A stretch of 22,890 nt of DNA from Oceanobacillus_B kapialis (lineage in GTDB: Bacteria > Bacillota > Bacilli > Bacillales > Amphibacillaceae): the NCBI RefSeq assembly GCF_042685265.1, contig NZ_JBHUMX010000015.1; one strand, 5' to 3'. The first letter of the stretch is position 1. Each line of letters starts with the position of its first letter. Shown piece after piece: positions 15,231 to 22,200 of this stretch. Both the position numbers and the translations under genes were made by a program. Under the pieces are notes generated by a model. That model ran no database searches. It worked only from the letters and a program-made list of their open reading frames with translations, and was not told the origin of the DNA.

Positions 15231-15391
15231 TTTATCCCGCCTTAACTGGCAGTAAGACGCCCACTTCGAGAAGGCGGGAAACAATCAAGCATTCTAAGGG
15301 GGGATCAACTGCCAGTAAAGCTCCGATTCTATTCAACTAACATTTGGTGGGGAGGAAGGGAACCCCCCACTAAATGTTAGTTTCACTTTAT
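15231..15391. mobile_element. About 155-bp structured element flanked by TTTAT, bcr1-like
   Basis: TTTAT occurs at 15231-15235 and again at 15387-15391, bounding 151 bp. Inside, CCCGCCTT (15236-15243) pairs with AAGGCGGG (15271-15278). The loop of that hairpin holds ACTGGCAGT (15245-15253), complementary to ACTGCCAGT at 15308-15316, which would form a 9-bp pseudoknot. The right end is a long hairpin, 15335-15352 with 15365-15382 (18 pairs, one mismatch). The right TTTAT overlaps the stop codon of the Crp/Fnr gene. Known: bcr1 of the Bacillus cereus group is about 155 bp, flanked by TTTAT, and folds as RNA. Identity with bcr1 itself was not tested. No transposase is present. Confidence 0.65.
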
Positions 15392-16089
15392 TCGTAACGT
15401 ATCCCATTAGACATTTTTTCTAGAAGTGCCCAGTCTCTTATTTTAATAAATTGCTTGTCCTTTTCTATAATGTCCTTTTTGATGAGAGATTGAATAACTC
15501 TATTAAGATGACGGTAAGTTACACCAAGCAGGCCTGCTATTTCCTGTAAATTATTCGTTTTTAGCTCTAAGCCAAATGGCTGACCCGCGTCCGCAGTAAG
15601 GGTGGTTAGGAGATAGCTCGCAAACCGATTCTCTACAGAAGCTAACAAATTCACCCTGGACGCTGTCGTACAGGTTTGCAGTTTATAGGTGACATGTTCT
15701 AGCATGAGACGCAAAAATTTTGGATTGTCGCTTTCATGTTGTTTTATATATTCACGTTGTAACCCTATTATCAGACTTTCTTCCACTGCTTTTACCTGTG
15801 ACTGAACAGGAACATTACGGATGATCTCAATATCGCCAATAATGGAAAAAGGCTGAACAAAGCGTAGAAGCAGAGATTTTCCCGTTGCCACACTCGAAGT
15901 TACTTTAACTTTCCCTTCTACTAAAAACATTAACGATTCTAGTTCGGCTCCTTCATATAGGATGGTTTCATTTGGAGCAATACGTTGCAGGGAAAATGGC
16001 GGCCTCTCAACGGAAGCATCAAAGAGCTGATCTAGATCGAATTCTTGTAATTTTTCATTTAATAGCTGCTCGTCTTGAATTATTTTCAT
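15388..16089 (-). CDS. Crp/Fnr-family regulator, YeiL-like, 233 aa
   Basis: The N-terminal beta-roll (about residues 25-135) has the cyclic-nucleotide-binding fold: NETILYEGAELESLMFLVEGKVKV and FSIIGDIEIIRNVPVQSQVKAVEESLIIGL. A dimerisation helix follows. The winged helix (about 165-225) contains NLQEIAGLLGVTYRHLNRVIQSLIKKDII, the DNA-recognition helix. No N-terminal Fe-S cysteine cluster is present, so it is not a typical oxygen-sensing FNR; the pattern is closer to YeiL. The effector is unknown. The ribosome binding site AAAAGGAG is ideally placed. A perfect 14-bp palindrome near the predicted transcription start suggests autorepression. It is divergent from a HAD phosphatase gene, which may share control. 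Confidence 0.87.
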   Translation of the reverse strand: MKIIQDEQLLNEKLQEFDLDQLFDASVERPPFSLQRIAPNETILYEGAELESLMFLVEGKVKVTSSVATGKSLLLRFVQPFSIIGDIEIIRNVPVQSQVKAVEESLIIGLQREYIKQHESDNPKFLRLMLEHVTYKLQTCTTASRVNLLASVENRFASYLLTTLTADAGQPFGLELKTNNLQEIAGLLGVTYRHLNRVIQSLIKKDIIEKDKQFIKIRDWALLEKMSNGIRYE

Positions 16090-16104
16090 CGTAGGCTCCT
16101 TTTT

Positions 16105-16128
16105 AGGACATATGTCCTTTTCATTATA
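16105..16128 (-). promoter_or_regulatory. Promoter -10 and perfect palindromic operator before the Crp/Fnr gene
   Basis: AGGACATATGTCCT at 16105-16118 is a perfect 14-bp palindrome. On the minus strand a TATAAT (16128-16123) precedes it by 4 bases, so the predicted transcription start falls inside it. The -35 is weak. Position and symmetry fit an operator for the dimeric regulator encoded downstream (inference). Confidence 0.6.
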
Positions 16129-16179
16129 AACTAACCTGTTTAAAATGGAACACGTATCATTAACGTTAGGGGTGGCACG

Positions 16180-16920
16180 ATGAAGTTTGTATTTGATTTA
16201 GATGGAACGATTTGTTTTGGTGGGAAACCCGTTTCCGAAACAATTTTGAGCTCCTTAGAAAATTTGACAGAGCAAGGACATGAAGTAATTTTTGCCTCCG
16301 CAAGGCCAATACGCGATTTACTCCCTGTCTTGCATGAACGTTTCCATCACTATCCGATGATTGGTGGCAACGGAGCCCTCGTGGCAAAAAATGGAGAAAT
16401 TCAGTCTTCCATATGCTTTTCCGAAAAAACACTTGCTACACTTTTGCCACTACTGAGCACCAAGCAAATATCTTATTTAATTGACGGAGATTGGAATTAC
16501 GCTTATACAGGTCCTGCTACACATCCAATCTTAAATAACTTGGATACACAACACCGTGCAGAAAATGTAGCTTTGGATCAGCTACCATCAATTGTAAAAA
16601 TATTACTGCTTGATCACGTGGAGGAAATCCAAGAACAGCTTAACAGCTTAGATGTTGTGGTACATAAACATGCAAATGAGAAAACATTAGACATAAGCCC
16701 ACGTGGAATTGACAAATGGCATGGCCTGCAGCAACTTAAGGTGTCTGAGGGTGAATACATCGCGTTTGGAAATGATGTAAACGATATTGCAATGTTCCAG
16801 CACGCTAGGCATGCTATAATGGTTGGCGAAAATCAGGAACTAGCACCATTTGCATCAGAAAGACTTTCACTCGGGGAAATGGAGACCCTTTTAGAAGACA
16901 AGCTTACTGAATTGGGATAG
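16180..16920 (+). CDS. Cof-type HAD phosphatase (HAD-IIB), 246 aa
   Basis: This is a Mg-dependent sugar-phosphate or nucleotide-type phosphatase of the haloacid dehalogenase superfamily. Motif I is DLDGT (Asp6 nucleophile, Asp8), motif II is ASARP, the lysine of motif III lies near PRGIDKWHG, and motif IV is GNDVNDIAMF near residue 207. The C2B cap domain occupies about residues 80-175. It is somewhat shorter than the 260-270-residue Cof standard but complete in motifs. The ribosome binding site is GGGGTGG. It shares a 90-bp divergent promoter region with the Crp/Fnr gene. No intrinsic terminator follows; the gene runs straight into the GT-rich flank of repeat tract B. The substrate is unknown. 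Confidence 0.9.
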   Translation: MKFVFDLDGTICFGGKPVSETILSSLENLTEQGHEVIFASARPIRDLLPVLHERFHHYPMIGGNGALVAKNGEIQSSICFSEKTLATLLPLLSTKQISYLIDGDWNYAYTGPATHPILNNLDTQHRAENVALDQLPSIVKILLLDHVEEIQEQLNSLDVVVHKHANEKTLDISPRGIDKWHGLQQLKVSEGEYIAFGNDVNDIAMFQHARHAIMVGENQELAPFASERLSLGEMETLLEDKLTELG

Positions 16921-17019
16921 AAGTTTGTGGTTTGTAAGTAAGGGTGTGAAATTTGGTATGGTATGGTTTGGTGAGGTTTGAAACTGAGTGTGGCGGGGGA
17001 GTGCTTGGGGGGATTGTTG

Positions 17020-17627
17020 TGGTCGATTGGACTGCTGGATTGGTTGATGGCGCCGCTCGCTTGGTCGATTGGACTCTGGCTTGGTTGATTGATCAGCTCA
17101 CTTGGTCGATAGCCCTGCTGGACTGGTTGATTGATCAGCTCACTTGGTCGATTGGAATGCTGGATTGGTTGATTGCACAGCTTGATTGGTCGATTGGACT
17201 GCTGGATTGGTTGATTGATCAGCTCACTTGGCCGATTGGGCTGCTGGATTGGTTGATGGCGCGGCTCGTTTGGTTGATTGCACAGCTCGCTTGGTCGATT
17301 GGGCTGCTGGACTGGTTGATGGCGCGGCTCGTTTGGTCGATTGGACTGCTGGATTGGTTGATTGATCAGCTCACTTGGTCGATTGGGCTGCTGGATTGGT
17401 TGATGGCACAGCTTGATTGGTCGATTGGGCTGCTGGATTGGTTGATTGGGCTGCTGGATTGGTTGATTGCACTACTCAACCGGTTTATTAAACTGTTGGC
17501 CTGGTCGATTACGCCGCTCGACTTGTCGATTCCACAGCTCTCACACTCGATTACGCCGCTCACTTGATCGATCGCACAGCTCTCACAGTCAATCCCCCTC
17601 GACCAATCAATTGACCGCCCCTCACGT
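17020..17627. repeat. Tract B: about 29 tandem 21-bp units (608 bp)
   Basis: Units of 21 bp run without a break from 17020, with one 20-bp unit at 17062. The core is TGGTYGATTG and the remaining 11 bases vary (for example ATCAGCTCACT, GACTGCTGGAT, CACAGCTTGAT). Position 5 of the core alternates C and T through units 1-12, giving a 42-bp period; the alternation slips at 17271 and 17460. From 17481 rightwards the units degenerate. The last unit overlaps the stop codon of the minus-strand gene at 17622. The stretch 16921-17019 to the left is GT-rich with no gene. Long frames on both strands here repeat every 7 codons and lack ribosome binding sites. Confidence 0.95.
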
Positions 17628-18035
17628 AGTTTCCTCTTCTCGCCAAAGTTCACAAGCAAGCTGCTGGATCTTCATCTCTACCACCTCTTGACTCAAGCCA
17701 GCAGGATCACTTCCGTACGTCATTTCATCGATCATATCACTAATCTCCTGCCACTGCATTTGGATTTCTGGTAAATCGTGTTCAATAGCCAGTTTATACA
17801 TGTACTGGACAATAGAGAATGAACTTTCATGTGGCGTCCGCAACTTTTCGTAAAGCTTTGTTAGATGATGTTGCACACACGCCTCTTTTGTCGGGGCTTC
17901 CCATTGCAATGCTGTCATTGCATCAAAATGCATTTTTTCTATTTCAAATATGTTTAAGTCTGCGTTATATTCCATACTTGCTAATTTATTCACTTCAGGT
18001 ATGTCCATCCATAATAGAACCTTCGCCCATTCCAC
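17622..18035 (-). CDS. Conserved-looking cytosolic protein of unknown function; start uncertain
   Basis: I do not recognise a domain. The product is soluble, acidic and mostly helical, with repeated Glu/Trp-rich segments (IQMQWQEISDMIDEM) and no membrane segment. The first standard start in frame is GTG at 18035, preceded by AAGGGA. However, the frame is open further upstream and reads ELHALYYKKYTEEVQARDYVEWAK, which looks like genuine protein. It runs up to a good GGGGGTG ribosome binding site at about 18108-18102, followed by ACG (18098) and ATC (18095) with no ATG, GTG or TTG. So the true product may be about 21 residues longer with a non-standard start, or the start codon has been lost. 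Its C-terminus runs into tract B. The gene is divergent from the HAD gene at 18232. Confidence 0.65.
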   Translation of the reverse strand: MEWAKVLLWMDIPEVNKLASMEYNADLNIFEIEKMHFDAMTALQWEAPTKEACVQHHLTKLYEKLRTPHESSFSIVQYMYKLAIEHDLPEIQMQWQEISDMIDEMTYGSDPAGLSQEVVEMKIQQLACELWREEETT

Positions 18036-18177
18036 ATAATCCCTTGCCTGAACTTCTTCCGTATATTTCTTATAATATAAAGCATGTAGTTCGATCGTGA
18101 TCCACCCCCTTCTTCGTAATTCTTATTGTAACATTAGCATGAAGAATGCTGGTATACTGATTAATTTCCTCACATCT

Positions 18178-18207
18178 TTGAAAAACTATGGTAAAATTCC
18201 CTATATA
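18178..18207 (+). promoter_or_regulatory. Candidate promoter of the second HAD gene
   Basis: TTGAAA at 18178-18183 and TATATA at 18202-18207 are 18 bases apart, 25 bases before the start codon. AAGGAG follows as ribosome binding site. Confidence 0.45.
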
Positions 18208-18231
18208 CATATATAGAAAAAGGAGATCCAC

Positions 18232-19017
18232 ATGACGTACAAACTATTATTTCTCGATATTGATGGTACTATTTTAAAACCAGATCACACATATACTGCC
18301 TCCACAAAGGAAGCAATTGCCGAAGTTAAAAAACAAGGCGTTGAAGTTTTTCTTGCTACAGGGAGACCCCTTCATGAAGTAAGAGAGCTTGCCGAAGAAC
18401 TAGATGTGCAATCGTTTATTGGCTATAACGGAGCCTATGGCCTTTATCGAAATGAAACGATTATTAACGAACCTTTAAAAAAGAGTACCGTTAGGGATTT
18501 TTTAAGATTAGCTGAGGAGCATGGGCATGAGCTTGTTTGTTATACATCTGAGAAAAACTATTTCACGACTTTAACGGATCCAGACGTAGAGAAATTTATG
18601 GAGATGTTCCACTTAAGGAAAAATGAAGCTTTTACAGAGAGTGTGATTGACCAGTTACTTGGTGCTACAGCACTAAAACTCCAGCCAGACGACGCCGCTT
18701 TATACGAAGTCGAGGCAGACATTCGCCTTTCACAGGTAAATGTAGAAGGTGCAAGGCACGCGTATGATGTTATCCGGAATAGTGTGAACAAAGGGGTTGC
18801 CGTTCAACGCATTATGGATCGCCTTAATGTAAAAAAAGAAGAGACAATCGCATTTGGCGACGGCATGAATGATCGAGAAATGCTGCAAACTGTTGGAGAA
18901 AGCTTTGCCATGGGCAATTGCGACCCAGAGCTTTTACAATATGCCAAAAATCAAACGACTACCGTAACCGATTCAGGAATCGCGAATGGTTTAAAGCAGT
19001 TGGGTTTAATTAAATAA
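18232..19017 (+). CDS. Cof-type HAD phosphatase (HAD-IIB), 261 aa
   Basis: This is a second Mg-dependent HAD phosphatase, only distantly similar to the one at 16180. Motif I is DIDGT (Asp9 nucleophile, Asp11), motif II is LATGRP, the motif III lysine lies near VNKGVAVQRIMD, and motif IV is FGDGMNDREML. The type IIB cap lies at about residues 85-185. Length and motif spacing are normal for Cof/YkrA-like enzymes. Substrates in this family are usually sugar phosphates, flavin precursors or nucleotide-type phosphates and cannot be predicted from sequence. The ribosome binding site AAGGAG sits 6 bases upstream. The gene is monocistronic and ends at the terminator at 19029. Confidence 0.92.
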   Translation: MTYKLLFLDIDGTILKPDHTYTASTKEAIAEVKKQGVEVFLATGRPLHEVRELAEELDVQSFIGYNGAYGLYRNETIINEPLKKSTVRDFLRLAEEHGHELVCYTSEKNYFTTLTDPDVEKFMEMFHLRKNEAFTESVIDQLLGATALKLQPDDAALYEVEADIRLSQVNVEGARHAYDVIRNSVNKGVAVQRIMDRLNVKKEETIAFGDGMNDREMLQTVGESFAMGNCDPELLQYAKNQTTTVTDSGIANGLKQLGLIK

Positions 19018-19028
19018 ATGTAATTATT

Positions 19029-19066
19029 AAAAAGAGCAGTGTCTGAGGACAACTGCTCCTTTTTTA
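19029..19066 (+). terminator. Intrinsic terminator of the HAD gene
   Basis: GAGCAGT and AACTGCTC form the stem, which extends by GTC/GAC after a one-base bulge. An A-run lies before it and TTTTTT after it. Confidence 0.82.
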
Positions 19067-19090
19067 ATGGTGGATGATTTAGGGGGCAGG

Positions 19091-19253
19091 CGGATTGGAA
19101 CTAACTGGGCCTAATTTGAAACCACTTAGCCCGAAAGTGAAACTTCTCCATTCAAAACTGGAACCACCTAGCTCGAAAGTAAAACCTCTCCATTCAAAAC
19201 TGGAACCACTAGCTCCAAAGTGAAACTTCTCTCTCACAAAGTGACACCACCAG
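19091..19253. repeat. Tract C: about eight tandem 21-bp units, two alternating types
   Basis: Units start at 19091, 19112, 19133, 19154, 19175, 19196, 19216 and 19236; most are 21 bp and two are 20 bp. From 19133 they alternate between a GAAAGTGAAAC-type and an AAAACTGGAAC-type unit, giving a 42-bp period. The reverse complement of the first type contains GTTTCACTTT, nearly the GATTCACTTT core of tract A. The tract lies between the HAD terminator and the end of the ywrA-like gene. There is no gene in it. Confidence 0.9.
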
Positions 19254-19277
19254 AATATTTCGCATACCCAACTAACT

Positions 19278-19805
19278 TTATAACAAAAACCCGCCATAAA
19301 CCAGTGCACCGGCTATTACAAAAGCAGGATGAACCTTTAGTCGTTCAATTAAAATATAACTGGCTCCTGTTAAAAAAATGGTTTGCCAAATGCCAATTCC
19401 CTCATAGGATTCAAAAAGAAAGCGCCATGCCATCACACCAAGCAGGATCGCGATGACTGGCCTTACAAACAAGGTCAGCCTCTTTACTTTTGGGGAATCC
19501 TTGTATTTAAAGAGGATGCGCAATAATAGAATCATTAAAATCAGCGATGGCGCTACCGCTGCAAACACACCCACAATAGATCCTAGCACACCCCCTACAT
19601 CATAGCCGATATACCCAGCAAGCTTTGTCGCGATTGGTCCTGGCAAGGCATTTGCAAGTGCGAGCATTTCACTGAATTCTTGAACGGTCATCCAGCCAAA
19701 GCGGCCGACCACTTCATTTTCGACAAGTGGAATGGATGCTGGCCCTCCACCGTAACCAAGAATGCCTGGTATGAAGAAGGCGATAAAAATTTCCCAATAG
19801 ATCAT
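19278..19805 (-). CDS. ywrA: Chromate transporter subunit, short-chain ChrA (YwrA/Chr3C type), 175 aa
   Basis: This is a single-domain ChrA-family membrane protein with about five or six helices. The family signature is present near the N-terminus as FFIPGILGYGGGPASIPLVENEVV, then EFSEMLALANALPGPIATKLAGYIGY. Two half-size ChrA proteins work together in the short-chain type; in B. subtilis the YwrB/YwrA pair gives chromate efflux when both are expressed. The start overlaps the stop of the upstream partner by ATGA (19802-19805), so translation is coupled. The gene order and the neighbouring ywrD and ywrC homologues support this assignment. The 3' end runs into repeat tract C without a clear terminator. 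Sulfate or another oxyanion could be a natural substrate. Confidence 0.88.
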   Translation of the reverse strand: MIYWEIFIAFFIPGILGYGGGPASIPLVENEVVGRFGWMTVQEFSEMLALANALPGPIATKLAGYIGYDVGGVLGSIVGVFAAVAPSLILMILLLRILFKYKDSPKVKRLTLFVRPVIAILLGVMAWRFLFESYEGIGIWQTIFLTGASYILIERLKVHPAFVIAGALVYGGFLL

Positions 19806-20380
19806 GAAGGATCGCCCTCCTTTCTGCTCCTGTCAGCTTGTTTCGGCTTATCTTTAATAAGCAAAGCGATTGCAAGCAAGCTGGCAATAATAATACCAGG
19901 ATGCACACCTACAAGCTGTAAAAGAACAAATAGAACAGCTAGCATCAAAATTGTTTTTACCCAGCCTAGGCCACTGCCAGATTTAGCGACAAATTGCCAG
20001 GTCAAAACACCGAGCATCATCCCTACGACTGGAATGACGGCCGCTGTCATCCCCTCTACCCAGTCATAGCCTTTAATAGAGGAAAGAGATGCCAGTAAGA
20101 CAATCATCAGGATAATCGTTGGAATAATAGTTGCCAAAACTGCATTCAACATGCCCCAAAAACCGGAGACGCGGTAGCCAATATAACCTGCCAGCTTGGT
20201 AGCAATCGGGCCAGGTAACGTGTTACCTAGCGCAAGCAAATCACCAAATTCCTCATTATCCATCCACTTATATTTCTCAATCACTTCCTTCTGAATAAGC
20301 GGTATGGAAGCTGGACCGCCCCCATACCCAAGAATCCCTACCCGAAAAAAAGCGATAAATAAATTCCAATGTGTTTTCAT
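19802..20380 (-). CDS. ywrB: Chromate transporter subunit, short-chain ChrA (YwrB/Chr3N type), 192 aa
   Basis: This is the N-terminal partner of the split chromate transporter. The ChrA signature FFRVGILGYGGGPASIPLIQKEVI is followed by EFGDLLALGNTLPGPIATKLAGYIGY. About six hydrophobic helices follow and the C-terminus is short and charged (DKPKQADRSRKEGDPS). It is clearly paralogous to the downstream subunit, with about the same first 75 residues. It lies 49 bases after the gamma-glutamyltransferase gene on the same strand and overlaps the next gene by 4 bases. The ribosome binding site is an AAGG about 10 bases before ATG, weaker than for its neighbours. Assignment of B versus A is by order. 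Confidence 0.87.
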   Translation of the reverse strand: MKTHWNLFIAFFRVGILGYGGGPASIPLIQKEVIEKYKWMDNEEFGDLLALGNTLPGPIATKLAGYIGYRVSGFWGMLNAVLATIIPTIILMIVLLASLSSIKGYDWVEGMTAAVIPVVGMMLGVLTWQFVAKSGSGLGWVKTILMLAVLFVLLQLVGVHPGIIIASLLAIALLIKDKPKQADRSRKEGDPS

Positions 20381-20429
20381 ATGTCACGAACCTTTTTTCA
20401 AATTAATTTTCCATCTTAACCCGGCTTGA

Positions 20430-22043
20430 TTACCAGGCAGACACACTGCCATCAGCACGTGATTCTGTTCCGCCGATCAATGTGCCGGTTTCGGGGTCTC
20501 GCCAAATGATTTGGCCTCTGCCAAAGCTGTTTGGCTCCACTTGAATTTGCAGTTTGTGCCCTTTATCAACTAAGCCTTGTGCTAAATGATGGGCGAAACG
20601 ATTTTCAACCTCAATTTGTTTCTCTTTTAGCCACTGCCAACGAGGTGCATCTAAGGCAGCCTGTGGGTTCATGCCGAAATCAAGCGTGTTCATGACAACC
20701 TGCACATGGCCTTGTGGCTGCATGAAGCCTCCCATTACGCCGAATGGTCCAACTGGTGTGTCATCCTTCGTTAAGAAACCTGGAATAATCGTATGGTACG
20801 TTCGTTTTCCCCCAGCCAAAGCATTTACATGTTCTGGGTCCATGGAAAAATTATGCCCGCGATTTTGCAAAGCTATGCCGGTTCCTGGAACGACAAGTCC
20901 CGAGCCAAAGCCCATATAATTACTTTGAATAAAGGAAACCATATTTCCTTCTGCATCTGCTGTAGCTAAATAAACGGTACCACTGCTGTTCGGCTCACCC
21001 GCTTCAGGTAGGAGAGCTTCTTCCGAAATTAGCTTTCGTCGTGTTTCCGCATATGCTTCACTAAGAATGTCTTCTGTTGTAAAGCGCATGGATTCTTTTT
21101 CAGTTACATGTTTTTGGCCGTCGGCAAATGCCAGTTTAATCGCTTCTATTTGTTTGTGATATGTATTCACAGATTCTTTTTCATTGAATGTAAATCCTTT
21201 TAAAATGTTGAGGGCCTGTAGAGCAACAATACCCTGGCCGTTTGGTGGGATTTCCCATACATCATAGCCGCGATAATTTACTCGGATTGGATCTACCCAG
21301 TCTGGTTTATAGGCGGCTAGGTCTTCTGCTGTTAAAAAGCCACCACTTTCATTGGAAAAAGCAGCAATTTTTTCAGCCAGTTCTCCTCTGTATAAAGACT
21401 CTCCTTTTGTTTCCGCAATCGAGCGGAGCGTTTTACCATGATCAGGTGAAGCCCAGATCTCCCCTACTTTTGGTGCACGCCCTTTTGGTGCAAAGGTTTT
21501 GAACCAATTTTCAAAAACGTCATCTGTTAGTCTTTCTTTAAATACTTTATAACCGCGTTCCCAGAACTTCCCAAGGGTAGGTGAGATCGGATAGCCTTCT
21601 TCAGCATATTTAATAGCTGGCTCCAATACTTCTGTTAAAGAAAGCTTCCCAAATTTTTCGGATAGCTCTGCCCATGCCCCCGGCGCACCAGGCACTGTAA
21701 CGGGAATCCAGCCGTGTGTTGGAATGGTATCATGCCCTTTTTCCTTCACTGCATCAATGGAAATGCTTTTTGGGGAGCGACCACTTGCATTAAGCCCGTG
21801 CAATTTTCCTTTCGTCCAAACTAACGCAAACGCATCCCCACCAATACCATTTGATGTTGGTTCCACAACAGTAAGACAAGCTGCAGTGGCAATCGCTGCA
21901 TCAATGGCGTTTCCACCTTTTTTCAAAATATCCAGCCCAGCTTGAGAAGCAAGAGGCTGTGAGGTTGCAACCATTCCATTCTTCGCATAGGTTGCATGCC
22001 TTGTTACAGGGTATGGATAAGAAGTATTTGTAAATGAATCCAT
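20430..22043 (-). CDS. ywrD: Gamma-glutamyltransferase-family protein, YwrD-like, 537 aa
   Basis: This is an N-terminal nucleophile hydrolase of the gamma-glutamyltransferase family. The large-subunit signature is GGNAIDAAIATAACLTVVEPTSNGIGGDAFALVW (about 43-76). The small subunit should begin at Thr356 in SSGTVYLATADAEGNMVSFIQSNYMGFGSG, where autocatalytic cleavage creates the nucleophile. The segment GVMGGFMQPQGHVQVVMNTLDFGMNPQAALDAPRW is the conserved C-terminal core. There is no signal peptide, unlike secreted GGT, so it is probably cytosolic. Family members vary between GGT, cephalosporin acylase and glutathione hydrolase activities, and the substrate is not settled by sequence. Ribosome binding site GAAGGAG. 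The gene is first in the apparent ywrDBA operon, divergent from the Lrp-type ywrC. Confidence 0.92.
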   Translation of the reverse strand: MDSFTNTSYPYPVTRHATYAKNGMVATSQPLASQAGLDILKKGGNAIDAAIATAACLTVVEPTSNGIGGDAFALVWTKGKLHGLNASGRSPKSISIDAVKEKGHDTIPTHGWIPVTVPGAPGAWAELSEKFGKLSLTEVLEPAIKYAEEGYPISPTLGKFWERGYKVFKERLTDDVFENWFKTFAPKGRAPKVGEIWASPDHGKTLRSIAETKGESLYRGELAEKIAAFSNESGGFLTAEDLAAYKPDWVDPIRVNYRGYDVWEIPPNGQGIVALQALNILKGFTFNEKESVNTYHKQIEAIKLAFADGQKHVTEKESMRFTTEDILSEAYAETRRKLISEEALLPEAGEPNSSGTVYLATADAEGNMVSFIQSNYMGFGSGLVVPGTGIALQNRGHNFSMDPEHVNALAGGKRTYHTIIPGFLTKDDTPVGPFGVMGGFMQPQGHVQVVMNTLDFGMNPQAALDAPRWQWLKEKQIEVENRFAHHLAQGLVDKGHKLQIQVEPNSFGRGQIIWRDPETGTLIGGTESRADGSVSAW

Positions 22044-22067
22044 TTTATTAGCTCCTTCATTGTCTGA

Positions 22068-22100
22068 ATTATAAAAACATCATACGAAATGGATACGTAT
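22068..22100 (-). promoter_or_regulatory. ywrD promoter -10 and candidate operator in the ywrC-ywrD gap
   Basis: On the minus strand TATAAT (22073-22068) is a consensus -10, but the -35 region is poor. That region overlaps a 19-bp imperfect inverted repeat at 22082-22100, with arms starting ATACG and ending CGTAT. The repeat abuts the ywrC -35 at 22101. It is a plausible Lrp-type site controlling both genes (inference). Confidence 0.45.
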
Positions 22101-22129
22101 TTGTCAATACAATAAGAAGGTGCTAATAT
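22101..22129 (+). promoter_or_regulatory. Sigma-A-type promoter of ywrC
   Basis: TTGTCA at 22101-22106, a 17-base spacer and TAATAT at 22124-22129. The predicted start near 22136 gives a 65-base leader before ywrC. Confidence 0.6.
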
Positions 22130-22200
22130 GGAAATACTTACAATTAGATTTAATCTTTAGTTTTTGTCTTTCATTTTGTGAAGATAGTGGAGGTTAAACA

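Noticed and set aside
16953..17567. 204-codon plus-strand frame with a Trp/Leu-rich 7-residue period over tract B
   Set aside because: The frame is open only because the 21-bp unit is a multiple of three and free of stops. There is no ribosome binding site, the minus strand is also open in the same tract, and the protein would be a bare repeat of the DNA unit.
17020..17627. CRISPR array
   Set aside because: The period is 21 bp with a core of about 10 bp and an 11-bp variable part drawn from a few recurring words. CRISPR repeats and spacers are each over 20 bp, and no cas gene is present.
19079..19309. 76-codon minus-strand frame over tract C
   Set aside because: It is made of repeat units, overlaps the end of the ywrA-like gene and has no ribosome binding site.
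22128..22157. Nine-codon leader peptide upstream of ywrC (starts MEILTIRF)
   Set aside because: Its ATG lies inside the -10 box (22124-22129) of the best promoter, so it would not be in the transcript.
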